From Actinomortierella ambigua (Eukaryota; Mortierellomycota; Mortierellomycetes; Mortierellales; Mortierellaceae), in contig JAAAJB010000048.1 in the NCBI GenBank assembly GCA_016098155.1, positions 34,363-98,362 on the forward strand: a stretch of 64,000 nucleotides of DNA. The letters are read 5' to 3'. Shown piece after piece: positions 54,027-64,000 of the stretch; the stretch's first letter is position 1; each line of letters starts with the position of its first letter. Under the pieces are notes generated by a model that saw nothing but the letters and a program-made list of their open reading frames with translations, made no database searches and was not told the origin of the DNA. The position numbers were made by a program, and so were the translations under genes.

Positions 54027-57000
54027 TTAATGTGAATCCCCTTCGCTCTCCTTGGCCTCTTCTTCTTGCAAACGGACAAAGACCTCCTCCAGTGTCGTCA
54101 ACTCGAGACCCACACTTCGGATGCCTAGGCGGTTGGCAGCAATCTCGTCGTCCAGGTGCGCAAACAGCTGGGGCAACATAGCCTTCTTGTCCAGGGGGGC
54201 ACCATTAGGACGTAGAGGCGATGAGGAAGCAGGACCCGTCGTCGGGAGCAAGTAGGTAATGTCGGTCGACGTGTTGGTCTCCACAGTAGCATCGGGGAAG
54301 TACTGGTGTACAATCTTGGTAACGGTCGACTCGTCAAACAAAACGACCTCATCCGAGTCGGCGGTCTGCCGCTGAATACCATTGCTGCCGCTGCTACCGC
54401 TGTGGCCATTGCCCTGACGCTGATCAGTCAACATGGCACGGCGCTTCTCCAGATTCAGTCGATAGCCCAAACCAAAGCGATTCTTCAGGAACAACGAGCT
54501 ACCCAAGGTCTGAAGGCGGCCCTTGGACAAGATGGCAATGCGGTCACCCAGGGCATCGGCCTCCTCCATCGAATGCGTGGTCAGCAAGATGGTGCGACCC
54601 TGCTTGGAGTCCTGCATCAGCTGCCAGACCTGCTTGCGCGTGTAGACATCCATGCCCGTCGTCGGCTCATCGAGCAGGACCACCTTGGGGTCGCCCAAGA
54701 ACGCCAGTGCGACACTGAGCTTGCGCTTCATGCCACCGGAGTAAGTCACCACGCGCTCGTTCTTCTTCTCCAACAGGTACATGTCGTCCAACAGATGCTC
54801 CAGATACTGATCCAACAATTGCTGAGCGGTCCAATCGGCCTCTGACAGGCCATCCTCGCGTGGCACTTTGCGTCCGATAACCTGCACACCCTTGATGGCC
54901 GCATACAGCTGGATCGTCTCCCACGCGGTCAGGGTATCGAACAAGACATCGTGCTGTGGGCAGACGCCCATCGTCTTTTGAACCTCGGACAGCGTACGCA
55001 GATCCATCTCACTGCGGGTCTGGCCCTCGCTACCCGGCATGACATGGCCATTGACCAGGACCCGACCCGAGTCTGGGCGGAGCATACCAAGGATGATGGA
55101 AAGGGACGTGGTCTTTCCGGCGCCGTTGTGGCCCAAGAATCCAAAAATCTCATTGCGATGCAGTTCCAGACTCAGTTGGTCGACGACATGTTGTGTCTGC
55201 GGACCAGCAAAGGGGCCCAACTTGCGCTTGGGATCCGGTGGGTAGACCAAACGCGCGATATCTCCAAACAGAGGGATTTTGTAAGCGAACCCAGGTTGGG
55301 ACGTGAACGACTTTTGCAGATGCGAGACTTGGATGATACTCCGATCGTCCGCCGGAATGGCATTGATGTTGAAATGTTCAAACATGTCCTGCTTGTCCCG
55401 GTTCTGCGTATAGTCCTGAATCCGGAGGTGTGGCAGCTTCTGGGCCTTGTTCGCCGGGTTAAACTCGCCAATGCCCCAGTACGACTTGCGCAGGAAGAAA
55501 TCGTACGGCAACGCACTGCCGTTCTCGCCAGGAAAGACTGCGTCCAGGTACCACGCCAGGAAATAAAAGATCACACAGTCGATCGCCAACATCCACAACG
55601 CCTTGCCCACGGGCCCTTCGTTGATATTCGCAAATGTCACCGCGCCCTGCGAGCTCTCGACGTTGGTGATGTACGAGATGGCTCGGCCCAGTGCCACGGA
55701 CGGCAACAAGAAGAGCAGCGTCTCATGGGTAGGATCCACCATTGGCCCACTGCTAAAGACGAGGGCCATGCAGATACCATAGGCGCCGACGTTGAAGATC
55801 AAAAGCGCGAACGACGCCGTGCTGGTTTTTTTAGGATCTTGCACCATCACCGATGCTATCGTACCCACGGCCGTCGCGTAGGCCGCAAAGAGGAACAGGA
55901 GCAGGAAGACGATGAACGGGTTCGATGACGTGAAGATATTGCCGATAAAGATGACGAAAAGCATCAATGCGCAGGTCAGCAGGTTCTGCAAGCTATGGTC
56001 AACGCAAAAAGCAGGAATATAAAAACAAACAACAAAAAAGAGTAAGCAACTGTGTATTGAGGAATACCCACTTTCTCTCGTGAGCCTTGTTGATATGCTC
56101 CCATGACTGAGTGAGGAGGCGGAAGAGAGAGAGACGTACTTTTGCATCAGCCAGATTGAAAGGAGATAAACGTTCTGACGCATGCCCATCATCGTCATGC
56201 CCATGCGGATCTTGGCGTGCTTTTCGACGACAAAGATGCTCATAGCGCCGAGCCAGCTAGCCTGGAAGCAGACAATGATGTAAAAGGGGTTGATGGCATT
56301 GTTCATGCTGGACCCCAAGCCGACAAACGACGCATAGGAAATAAAGGTGCGGCCGATTCCTGAGGTGGCTATGCCTGGATCTGCCTTTGCAGGCAAGGGG
56401 GACGAGAACGGTGCCTGACCAGTGGCCTTGCGATGAAGATTGATCGCCGCACGCTCCACATAAGCCTAAATTGCAATTGTGTGACAATCGAATTTTAGAT
56501 TAGGATTATTTGACTCCCCAACACATGCTTTTCATTAAATCTCCAAAAGAGAGAGAGAGAGAGAGACGAGAGAGAAGACAGACAGACAGACAACATACCT
56601 GGGCTGTGGCAAATCGCGAGTTGATGTACTCGTGCTTACCATAGGCTGTGTGGTTGGCCTTGATATCATACTTAAAGTCCTGGACGGCACCAGCGGCACC
56701 GGCCTGCGTCAGGTTCGTCGAGGGGCCATAAAAGACAATACCAATGACAAAGTTGACGGGACTGGCGGCATGTCTTGCCACCATGGAATCCTCATCCGGG
56801 AAAAACTGGGGCGTCACCTTTTGTGGCTCCGATGCATCGAAGAAGCCCTGCAACTCTGTGATCAGAGGATCCGCCTGAGGGATACCTGTCACACCAAAAT
56901 AGACGCAGTCGGTGGTCGACTTGCAAGTGTCCTGCGAGAGGAATGGCAGTGCTTTGACATCCATATCTATATGATTGATATGAAGCAAACAAAAGAAAAA

Positions 57001-57679
57001 TAAGGATGTCCACAATTGAAATCGTTAGTAACGACACATACACTATCTTTGAGATGACCAGGTGGTCCGTGTTCATCCACTTACGATAGCCAGGCTTCTT
57101 GGCCGAAAGGTGCAAGAATACCAAGATCAGCATCATGAATACAGGCTATCAAGGAGGAGCAATTGAGACAGTATTAAGAATGGGTACTCCAATTGTTTGT
57201 GTGTGTTTACCATGCAAGCCAGCCTCTTCATTCCGGTGAAAGTACCTGAAAGACAGCATTTCTGTTTTTAACCGTGTCCCAAATTAAATGTCAAAAGGGG
57301 TACATGAAAGAGAGAGAGAGAGAGAGTGAGTGAGTGTCTGTGTGTCTGTGTGAGAGAGAGACAGGTGCGCAACGGTCAGAGACCTTCAGGCACCATCATT
57401 GATTGGGTAGATGTGACAGGGCAGTCAGCGCACATACATTGTCTGGGCAAGGTCTCGGGAACGAATACGAACATTCTTGATCACTAGGGCTTTGAGCTGC
57501 TGCCCGCCCGAAGGCTGCGATACAACATTGTAAGTGGCCTGGGCAGTACGCCTATTGGCGCCTGAGGTAGAGAGATAGTTACTCCCCTTCTTGCCCGAGG
57601 ACGATGTCGGGAGAAACTCCTGCATGGAATGAGCCTCTGATGGAATGGAGGAAGTCGAGATGCGGTGTGAAGACGACAT
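54027..57679 (-). CDS. ABCA-type half transporter (6 exons, 992 aa)
   Basis: Exons 57438-57679, 57246-57261 (16 nt), 57085-57145, 56599-56966, 56140-56465 and 54027-55992 join in phase. Exons 1-3 give RDLAQT + INAVFQ + PVFMMLILVFLHL, the first membrane helix; a luminal loop follows with STTDCVYFGV. The membrane part continues after MTMMGMRQNVYLLSIWLMQN with LMLFVIFIGNIF and further helices. The ATP domain has Walker A GHNGAGKTTS (about residue 629), signature YSGGMKRKLSVALAF (Tyr replaces the usual Leu), Walker B VVLLDEPTTGMD and H-loop TTHSMEEAD. One membrane set plus one ATP domain means a half transporter that should dimerise; full ABCA proteins have two. ABCA proteins move lipids. The intron 55993-56139 is 147 nt, in frame and stop-free. 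Confidence 0.87.
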
Positions 57680-58923
57680 CACTCACTGGCCTTCTTTCTC
57701 TTTAAAAAAACAAAAGAGGCGGTGGTGGGGAGGGACGGAAGATAGGTTATGAGATGATGGTGTGTGGAAGAGAAGGGAGAGAATGTCTGAGCAAACAATC
57801 GACACTCAGACGCAGTAAGTGGCTAAGTGCTTATTTTTAAAAGTGGAAGATGCTGCCGCTTTTGGTCACACCTGTCGATAAGCGGCGCGTGGAGGGATTT
57901 TTCTTTTATCGGAAATAGAGGCGGAGGTTGCGTCCCACCAGGACAGCGGGGCAGTAAAGAGGGTAAAATAAAAAGGGCGGATGGGGACAAGCGGAGGAAG
58001 AAAAAAGAGGGGGGCTGATGCTGTGCCTTAGTGAAAAAAGAGGCCGAATTAAAACCTGGATGGAGGCAGTGTTCAATTGAGGGATCTCCAGCGCTTTTAT
58101 GCAATCTCAGGGCCTACAGCCACAGGACCACAAAGCTGTGGAGAAGAGCCTCAGGGTCGAAGCGGAGGCCGTTGTTCTGGGTTGGCTTAGTTGGAATGTT
58201 CGGTGGTTCCTTTGGGTGTTTGAAGAGGAGGGGGGGAGGGCAGGGTTCTCGCCCCTCTGGCCATCCTCGTGTACCATATTACAAGCAGACGTGGAGAGAT
58301 TTGTCAGTGAAGCAGTACAAGAGAAGAAGAAGAAGAAGACGCCTTTGGAGGTATACTTTGAATACTGTCTCAATTAAAGTCGAAATCTGAGCGGGAAAAA
58401 AAAAAAGGGAAAGAAAAAAATTAGCTCGGCCAAGTGGGCTGTTTCAGAAGGGGATGTGTAGTCGAGCAGCATCAGAGCAAGGCTATTTTCCTTGGCACAA
58501 GAGTAAACCTCCCCCTGCTGTACTTCTGCCTGTACCCAAGAGTCGATCGCAGCAACAATATCGGATCACTATTGTTATCTTTGTAGTACGTACTGTACAT
58601 TTTTGACAACCTCTAGCCATACTATTATGACTACCTCTACCACCACTCGCTAAGAGCACCCTTTTCTTCACGTTGTCTTTTATCGCCCAGCGTGGCATAC
58701 ACTCGAAGCAGAGCATCCACCGCCGCCTCCTCCTCCTCCTCCTCCGCCGAGACAATTTCAGTGTCCACAGAGTAGACAGGGGTGAGGAACAACACAGTCT
58801 CCAGAAAAACCTTAAACGTCTGACGCACAGTTCGCTACTCTCTATCTTACTCTCGCTCATTCTTCATCCTTTCAAGGAAAAAAAAAAGAAAAAAAAGTAG
58901 GTGATGAGGGGTGTGTTATTATT
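57680..58923. other. Spacer between SFM1 3' end and ABC transporter start
   Basis: Both neighbours are on the minus strand. Several 60-125 codon frames. One at 58637-58828 (-) reads plausibly (QTFKVFLETVLFLTPVYS) but lacks an ATG in frame. No family match, not called. Confidence 0.5.
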
Positions 58924-59976
58924 CTACATAAGATTTTCAAAGGTCGATTCGTTATCCTTCTTGAGGAGCTCCTTCATGCCTGGGGGCATCAAGGGCTTGG
59001 GCTGCTTGGCCTTCTTTGGCTTGTCGCCCTCTGCTGCCTCGGTAGAGGACTCCTTTGCGGGCAGGGCAATATAACGGAAGGGCATGATGACACTCTCCTT
59101 TTTGCCAATCTTGATCTCTGGGTGGTCAATGAAAGGAACCTGGTCCAGGGGGGCTATTGTAGAGACAGTTGGAGCAGGTAGAGTCTAGATTAGAGACAAA
59201 TGTATCTCTTCCCAAATACAACCTACTCTTACCCCTTCTTGTCATTCTCGAGCAACTTACTCCTGTCTTCAACGACGCGACGTGTAACATGAACGGCAGT
59301 GTCGGTGGTCATCTGAACTGGACCCAAATGTCTAGTGGCAAAGCCAAGTTTTCGGAGTTCACCAGTGCGGTCTGTTGCGTGTTTGTTTACACAAGTCATT
59401 GGTTAGTCTCTTCCTTCTCTGCTAGTGGTGTTTTCTAGATCGCTACATGCGATATCTAGTAGGTCATTGCGTAGGTAGAACAAAATAGAAAACATTTTTT
59501 TTTTAAAAAAAGGCTTTACCTCGAGGCGGATCATCGCCCAGAATGCCACCAAACAAGAAAAAGTCGTACTTGTCACCATCCTCAGGAGCCAAAACATGAG
59601 GCGAGGCTGGGTCAAGCAGGCAGACCTTCTCATGGGGGATCCGGTCGCCCATGGTCAGGATATCCTCCGTATGGCAGTGTGCCTTGGCGAGGTTCTCAGG
59701 CATCTCAGCCAGCGTCTTTGGTGTCAACGCCGTGAAGTAGATGTGCTCAGGGCCGATAAGGGACACCATATGGTTGTATTCGAGGCGGCACCACTCGTGC
59801 ATACCTGAGGTCAATCGGTTTTAAATTTAATGAAGGCAGTACAAGTCAGTCTTTCATATAACTTTACACAGAGAGCAGCGACCGTCTTCTCACTGACAGA
59901 TTGACAGACTGACTGTGTATCTTGACAGAATGGACTTACCCTCCTCCATATGCTCAATAATGAAGTTCTTCGCCAT
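58924..59976 (-). CDS. SFM1: SFM1-type SPOUT protein arginine methyltransferase (4 exons, 220 aa)
   Basis: Exons 59940-59976, 59520-59804, 59261-59371 and 58924-59153 join in phase: MAKNFIIEHMEEG + MHEWCRLEYNHM, then KVCLLDPASPHVLAPED, FFLFGGILGDDPPR, DRTGELRKLGFATRHLG, QMTTDTAVHVTRRVVED, PLDQVPFIDHPEIKIGKKES and a Lys-rich tail. This matches yeast Sfm1, a SPOUT (trefoil-knot) enzyme that methylates an arginine of ribosomal protein uS3 (Rps3) using S-adenosylmethionine. GGILGD and MTTDTAV are the SAM-binding knot loops. It acts on small-subunit assembly in the cytosol. The start lies 159 bases from the divergent COQ4 start. Confidence 0.92.
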
Positions 59977-60135
59977 GCTGACTATGAATGAGTGTTGCCG
60001 TTACAGAGAGATCAGCATGCATCACATTGGTGGCCACCATTTTTTTTGGCTGTTGCTGTCAACAGAAAAGACAGTCCCAAAGCGTCTTTTCTAGGTTCCC
60101 CGAACGAACCTCCTCACCTTGCACCACAAGAAGAC
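59977..60135. promoter_or_regulatory. Bidirectional promoter between SFM1 and COQ4
   Basis: Only 159 bases separate the two divergent ATGs, so both promoters and leaders must share it. No TATA box; a T-run at 60041-60048. Confidence 0.6.
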
Positions 60136-61353
60136 ATGACCCTGAGAACACTCCATTCCCTTCGTCAATGCAGTCGGCCCTTCCTTGCGGGCCAGACAAG
60201 GATACCCCGTGTCACACCTGGCATAGCATTTGTTGCATCAAGGTCATTGTGTAAGTGAGCAATACCATGGATGATAAGGTTGCTACGGAACACGGACAAA
60301 ACCACTAACACGCTCTTCCTTTTCTTGGACTCGATAGTCACACCACCTACCGGCAAGCTGTATGAAGGCCATGTTCCTATTTCGCCTTTGCAGCGAGGAG
60401 TCTTGGCTGTTGGATCGGCCTTCACAGCCCTGTGGAACCCCTACCGAGGCGGTAAGGCACCCCCTCTGCATTCACGAATGGGGATCAATCCTGTTTCGTG
60501 TATCCACACAAAAACAGCAGACATGCGCAAACAAACTATAACACGCCCACTTTTTTTTTATTATTTACATATATCTTTTCCCCCGCATGGCATCACTGGA
60601 CTGTAGACATGGTCGCAGCCTTGGGCGAGGCTACCGGAGGCATCTTCCTCGAGAGGATTCGGGATCAAATGCTTCAGGATCCAGAGGGCAGGAGAATTCT
60701 GAGAGAGAGACCCGTCATCACCTCTGAGACTATGCAGCTCGACCACCTGCGCACCCTTCCAGACGGAACATTCGGTCGCGAGTATGTCCGGTTCCTGGAT
60801 GACCAGCAAGTATCTCCTGACACCCGTGAGCCTGTAAGCATCGCATCAGACACATATTTGGTTCAGATCCTGCATTCCAAACGGGCTGAACAATAGCATC
60901 GCCTCCCTCCCCCCCCATCCATCGTCTATTTCTCTTATGGGGCTGTTGTTTACTGACAATTTTTCCCCTTTCTTCCTCGTGGCTCCCTTTTGACCTCAGG
61001 TGCATTTTGTCGACTCGGAGGAACTGGCCTATGTCATGAGAAGATACCGTGAGACCCACGACTTTTACCATACCCTGACCGATCTGCCTGTGACGGTGGA
61101 TGGTGAGATTGCGCTCAAGTGGTTCGAGATGGTGCAGACTGGTCTGCCCATGACCATGCTGTCGTCATTCTTTGGTCCTCTGAGACTGAGCAGTGAGGAA
61201 CGCTCTCGCCTCTTTGAGGTGTATGTGCCCTGGGCACTTGAAAACGGAAGCAACTCCAAGTCGCTGATGAACGTGCGTTGGGAAGAGTGGATGGAAAAGC
61301 CCGTGGAGGAGGTCCGCAGAGAACTCGGCGTCAAACCAGCCCCACAAGTTTAG
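60136..61353 (+). CDS. COQ4: Ubiquinone biosynthesis protein COQ4 (4 exons, 269 aa)
   Basis: Exons 60136-60250, 60338-60451, 60607-60833 and 61000-61353 join in phase. Residues 1-40 are Arg/Ser-rich without acids ([17 protein letters not shown]), a mitochondrial targeting peptide. The body reads [57 protein letters not shown], and the Zn-binding motif HDFYH with a Glu 14-15 residues on (HDxxH-x11-E type). COQ4 organises the CoQ synthome on the matrix side of the inner membrane and has been linked to C1 decarboxylation/hydroxylation in coenzyme Q synthesis. Length matches animal COQ4. The start is the only ATG that supplies the targeting peptide. Confidence 0.94.
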
Positions 61354-61540
61354 AGTCTCAATCACCCTCGATGTGTAAAGTAGTAAAAGTTATCCAGACC
61401 CTTCCCTTGCAGAGCAAGGATGACTCTCGGCAGTAGTGTTTATTTTTTTTTATTCTTTTGCTTTTTCTTTTTTTTCTTTAATCTTGCATGGAGCAAAAAG
61501 TCAGGATGGGTTTGGAGACCACCCTGTCTTCAATATGTCA
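61354..61540. other. Short convergent spacer COQ4/SDO1
   Basis: 187 bases hold both 3' UTRs, including a T-rich run at 61441-61480. Confidence 0.6.
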
Positions 61541-62786
61541 CTAGAAAGTCTCGTCGCCTTGTTTCGTTTCTGCCAAGTTGAGCATCTCCAATGTTCCCTT
61601 GCCCTTTGTCTCGGCCTGCAATAACTCGTTGATGGGTCGGAACTGGCCTGGGTCGATCAAGCAAGTCTAAAAGAAAAATGAAAGAAAGCGGGTGTCAACA
61701 ACACGATTAGTCTTTAGGATCAGATGGGATATGACACCATCAAGACTCTTTGTCACAGATTTTGCAAAAGCTGAGACAACAAAAAAAAAAACTCTTACCC
61801 ATTCGTAAACTTCGCCCAGGTCCTCGTCTTCCTTGGAGGCGATCATGCCCATCAACTTTTCCTTTATCCTCTTTCCATCCTTCGAAGGGACTGTGATTCT
61901 GACTCGCATCTGCGCACGAGCAATGGGAATAACCTTCTTCTCAATCAACTGCCTGATGACATCCAGAGCCTGAGATTTCGCCGATCTTGAAGGGTTGAGA
62001 GAGAGGTGAAGGTCGGCCATGGCCTTTTCAATCATCGTGACTGTGTATGGACGCTTTGTCTCTGGGTTCACGCACTTTTCGGCCACTGTTGTGGCGATAT
62101 CACGGTGCAAGCCCTCTAGCATGTTGGATCGCTCCTTCTCGCCCACTTGCATCTCTCCCTTCTTTAGAATCTATAAAAGCGCATGGAGATAAAAAAAAAA
62201 GGGGGGGGGGGTAAGGTACAATCGCCTCGGAGACGTTAGCAACGGCGCGTCAAGACAGAACAAACACGTCCGAGAATGCCCCACTTTGATTCGTCCACTA
62301 GTGAACGCACCTCCATGATAATGGTGTTGAGATCATCTGTTTTGAAGCACTTTAAAAGGTCGTCTTTGCTTGCTGCCTGGCCTTTGGATACGTTTAAGAA
62401 GACATTGTCGATTTGCATCACCTCCGAAAGATCCTTCTCACTAAAACGAAAAAAAAAATCGTATACAGAACAAAACGAGGAGTTAATAAGCGGCCAACGA
62501 TAACCAAGCTAAAAAATGGCCATGAACAATAACGTTGGCACTGCTCACACGGGGCTTACACTCCATTTCGCCACTCCATGACCTTGTTCTTGTAACATGC
62601 AATCTCAAAGCGCTTGCCACCTTTTCGCAGTCGCACAATGGAGACATTGGTCAGTCTAAGGGAAAGGGAATGTGCTTTAAAGTGTTAGTTGGGTATATAT
62701 GAATGGTGGCAATAAGTTGGTGGTAGTGACTGAGCGGGTTGCAATGGGTCGTACTTGATCTGGGAGTTGGGCTGAATAATCACCAT
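61541..62786 (-). CDS. SDO1: SDO1/SBDS ribosome maturation protein (5 exons, 251 aa)
   Basis: Exons 62755-62786, 62560-62655, 62311-62440, 61799-62170 and 61541-61666 join in phase: [11 protein letters not shown] + [22 protein letters not shown], then [69 protein letters not shown], and [17 protein letters not shown]. The three SBDS domains (FYSH, central helical, C-terminal RNA-binding-like) are complete and length equals the yeast protein. With the GTPase Efl1 it releases eIF6/Tif6 from late 60S subunits in the cytoplasm. The first coding exon is only 32 nt. Confidence 0.95.
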
Positions 62787-63858
62787 GCTGCGGGTTGTTG
62801 AATAGGAAAAAGAAAGTGAAGAAACAATTCTGGAGACTTTCTCACCTTTGTATGACAAAAAAAAAAAAAAAAAAAGTTTGCCGCGGTTGGTTCTCGCTGA
62901 GCCACAAATCAAGTTAGTTCCCCCACGGGTGATTCCGCAGTTACGTTCAGGAAGGGGATGTATACTTGAAGAGATTGCGTGGTATACAAGGCTCTACAGA
63001 ACTAACCTGGTATGGGGTCCTCGCCAGTAAAGATATCGAACGACGCGCTTCCAAATTCCCCTTCGATGCGCGCCGTTTGCCAATAATCTATTGCTTTCAC
63101 AACAAGTGTACATACACACACACATACACACACGCGCGCGCACATCGCCACGCAGGAAATCTACCCTCTTCCCTTCGTGCTCAGTGAAAGGGTGTCAATC
63201 ATGATTGTGTCCCCACCGCTTGCCACTGACATCTATCAAGCAGTGCTCGATGAACAAGCAACGGGGATAACTCTATTTCTCCCCAACGTAAATACCCTGT
63301 AGACCCTTTTTCTCGGGCTCCCCGCCAAGAAACCCTCCGAAATGCACCTCCCAAGTTGGCTGCAGTGTGGTGAAAGAATGTCTTTCGTCATGTTTTCGAC
63401 TGCCTCAGTAGCTAGACAAGAGCACCACCTCCCCTCTCCCATGATATTTCCACCGGCCGTACACGCAGACGCCACTGTGAGCATAGGAAAGCTTGAAGGG
63501 CCATGACAGCCCACTGCATCCCTGGATACTTCCTTCAAGAGGATAAATGCTACCTTACCCACTCGCACAGCGAGGCCTTTGACTGTGTGTCAATGGCGGA
63601 CCTCTACACTCAAAGGACCAAGAAATAACAGCAGCAATAACGAGTCAGTATTGAAATTTCGCAATTGCATCTTTTCGCGTGTACACCCAAGTTTGGCCCT
63701 TTCAAACTAGAGTTCAACTGAGGAGGCGGCGTCGTAAACTTACATGGCCCAATCTGAATCAGCTATGATAATTTGTTATATGTGCATGTGTTTGTGCTTG
63801 TATGTGTTTATTGTATTATAATGCCTTAGGGGATTGTACGAATGCATGTCCATTTGAT
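62787..63858. other. Spacer upstream of SDO1
   Basis: No gene supported. Contains an A-run at 62856-62874 and an alternating CA/CG tract at 63108-63144. A 110-codon minus-strand frame at 63236-63568 shows no family resemblance. Confidence 0.55.
63108..63144. repeat. Alternating purine-pyrimidine tract (CA)n-(CG)n
   Basis: TACATACACACACACATACACACACGCGCGCG-type alternation; a sequence class prone to Z-DNA. Confidence 0.85.
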
Positions 63859-64000
63859 ATGTTTAGGTGGTCACATGAGTACCCTCAAGGGTGGATTGGT
63901 TTGGATGAGGAAATGGCTGGGCTTGAAAAGCTGCGTGTGGATAGTATGCGAGAGGACATTGCTGTGATGGAAGAGCTAGGCATGTGTGGTGTGTGTGGTA
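63859..64000 (+). CDS. Unidentified partial exon at right edge
   Basis: A stop-free plus-strand frame reads FRWSHEYPQGWIGLDEE then MAGLEKLRVDSMREDIAVMEE and runs off the window. Amino-acid composition looks like real coding sequence. Either translation starts at the ATG at 63859, or an exon begins at 63867 after TTTAG. I do not recognise the family. Confidence 0.35.
   Translation, partial: MFRWSHEYPQGWIGLDEEMAGLEKLRVDSMREDIAVMEELGMCGVCG

Noticed and set aside
54951..55928. 325-codon plus-strand frame opposite the ABC ATPase domain
   Set aside because: Antisense shadow of the nucleotide-binding domain.
58637..58828. Possible small minus-strand gene (QTFKVFLETVLFL)
   Set aside because: Composition looks coding, but no ATG in frame, no convincing splice partner and no family match.

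Overview
This window is nuclear DNA from a filamentous fungus, most likely an early-diverging Mucoromycota lineage such as Mortierellomycotina. That placement is inference. It rests on short GT-AG introns in most conserved genes, many CT/GA simple repeats in leaders and introns, a Ser/Thr kinase fused to a long Sel1 array, a half-size ABCA transporter, and F-box/LRR genes of a style common in that group. There are no bacterial-type operons, and no transposon, CRISPR array, rRNA or tRNA gene could be recognised. A 10-N assembly gap lies at 5779-5788.

Layout: (1) 0-2.2 kb: the 3' end of a U2SURP/SR140 splicing-factor gene (+) and a small basic protein with three RRRSS motifs (+). (2) 2.9-8.5 kb: two divergent F-box/LRR-type genes around a repeat-rich spacer with the gap. 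(3) 8.6-18.3 kb: a secreted DJ-1/PfpI protein (-), an intronless sigma-like GST (+), a kinase with 19 Sel1 repeats (-), and a Gln/Pro-rich protein (+). (4) 19.2-42.6 kb: a minus-strand block with a SET3/MLL5-type PHD-SET protein (2228 aa), a Josephin-domain deubiquitinase, an RraA-family aldolase, a BAR-PH-GRAM-VASt-TM sterol-transfer protein (Sip3/Lam type, 1885 aa), and SF3B1. (5) 43.4-53.6 kb: a secreted 22-Cys peptide precursor (+), a glyoxylate/hydroxypyruvate reductase (-), a Sel1 protein (+), a second GST (-), and a secreted carboxylesterase with an unusual N-terminal Cys module (+). (6) 54-62.8 kb: an ABCA half transporter (-), SFM1 (-) and COQ4 (+) back to back, and SDO1/SBDS (-). An unidentified exon runs off the right edge.

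The genes do not form one pathway. Four concern RNA or ribosomes (U2SURP, SF3B1, SFM1, SDO1), two ubiquitin, two lipid or sterol movement, two glutathione transfer, and two carry Sel1 arrays. I joined exons by hand, using GT-AG sites, reading phase and expected family sequence; every joined model keeps phase from ATG to stop. The most interesting products of this are very small exons (an ATG alone, 10, 16, 18, 26, 32 and 37 nt), a Josephin protein whose usual catalytic Asn position is Asp and which carries an ACA-repeat tail, and a granulin-like secreted peptide whose Kex2 site lies at the exon junction.
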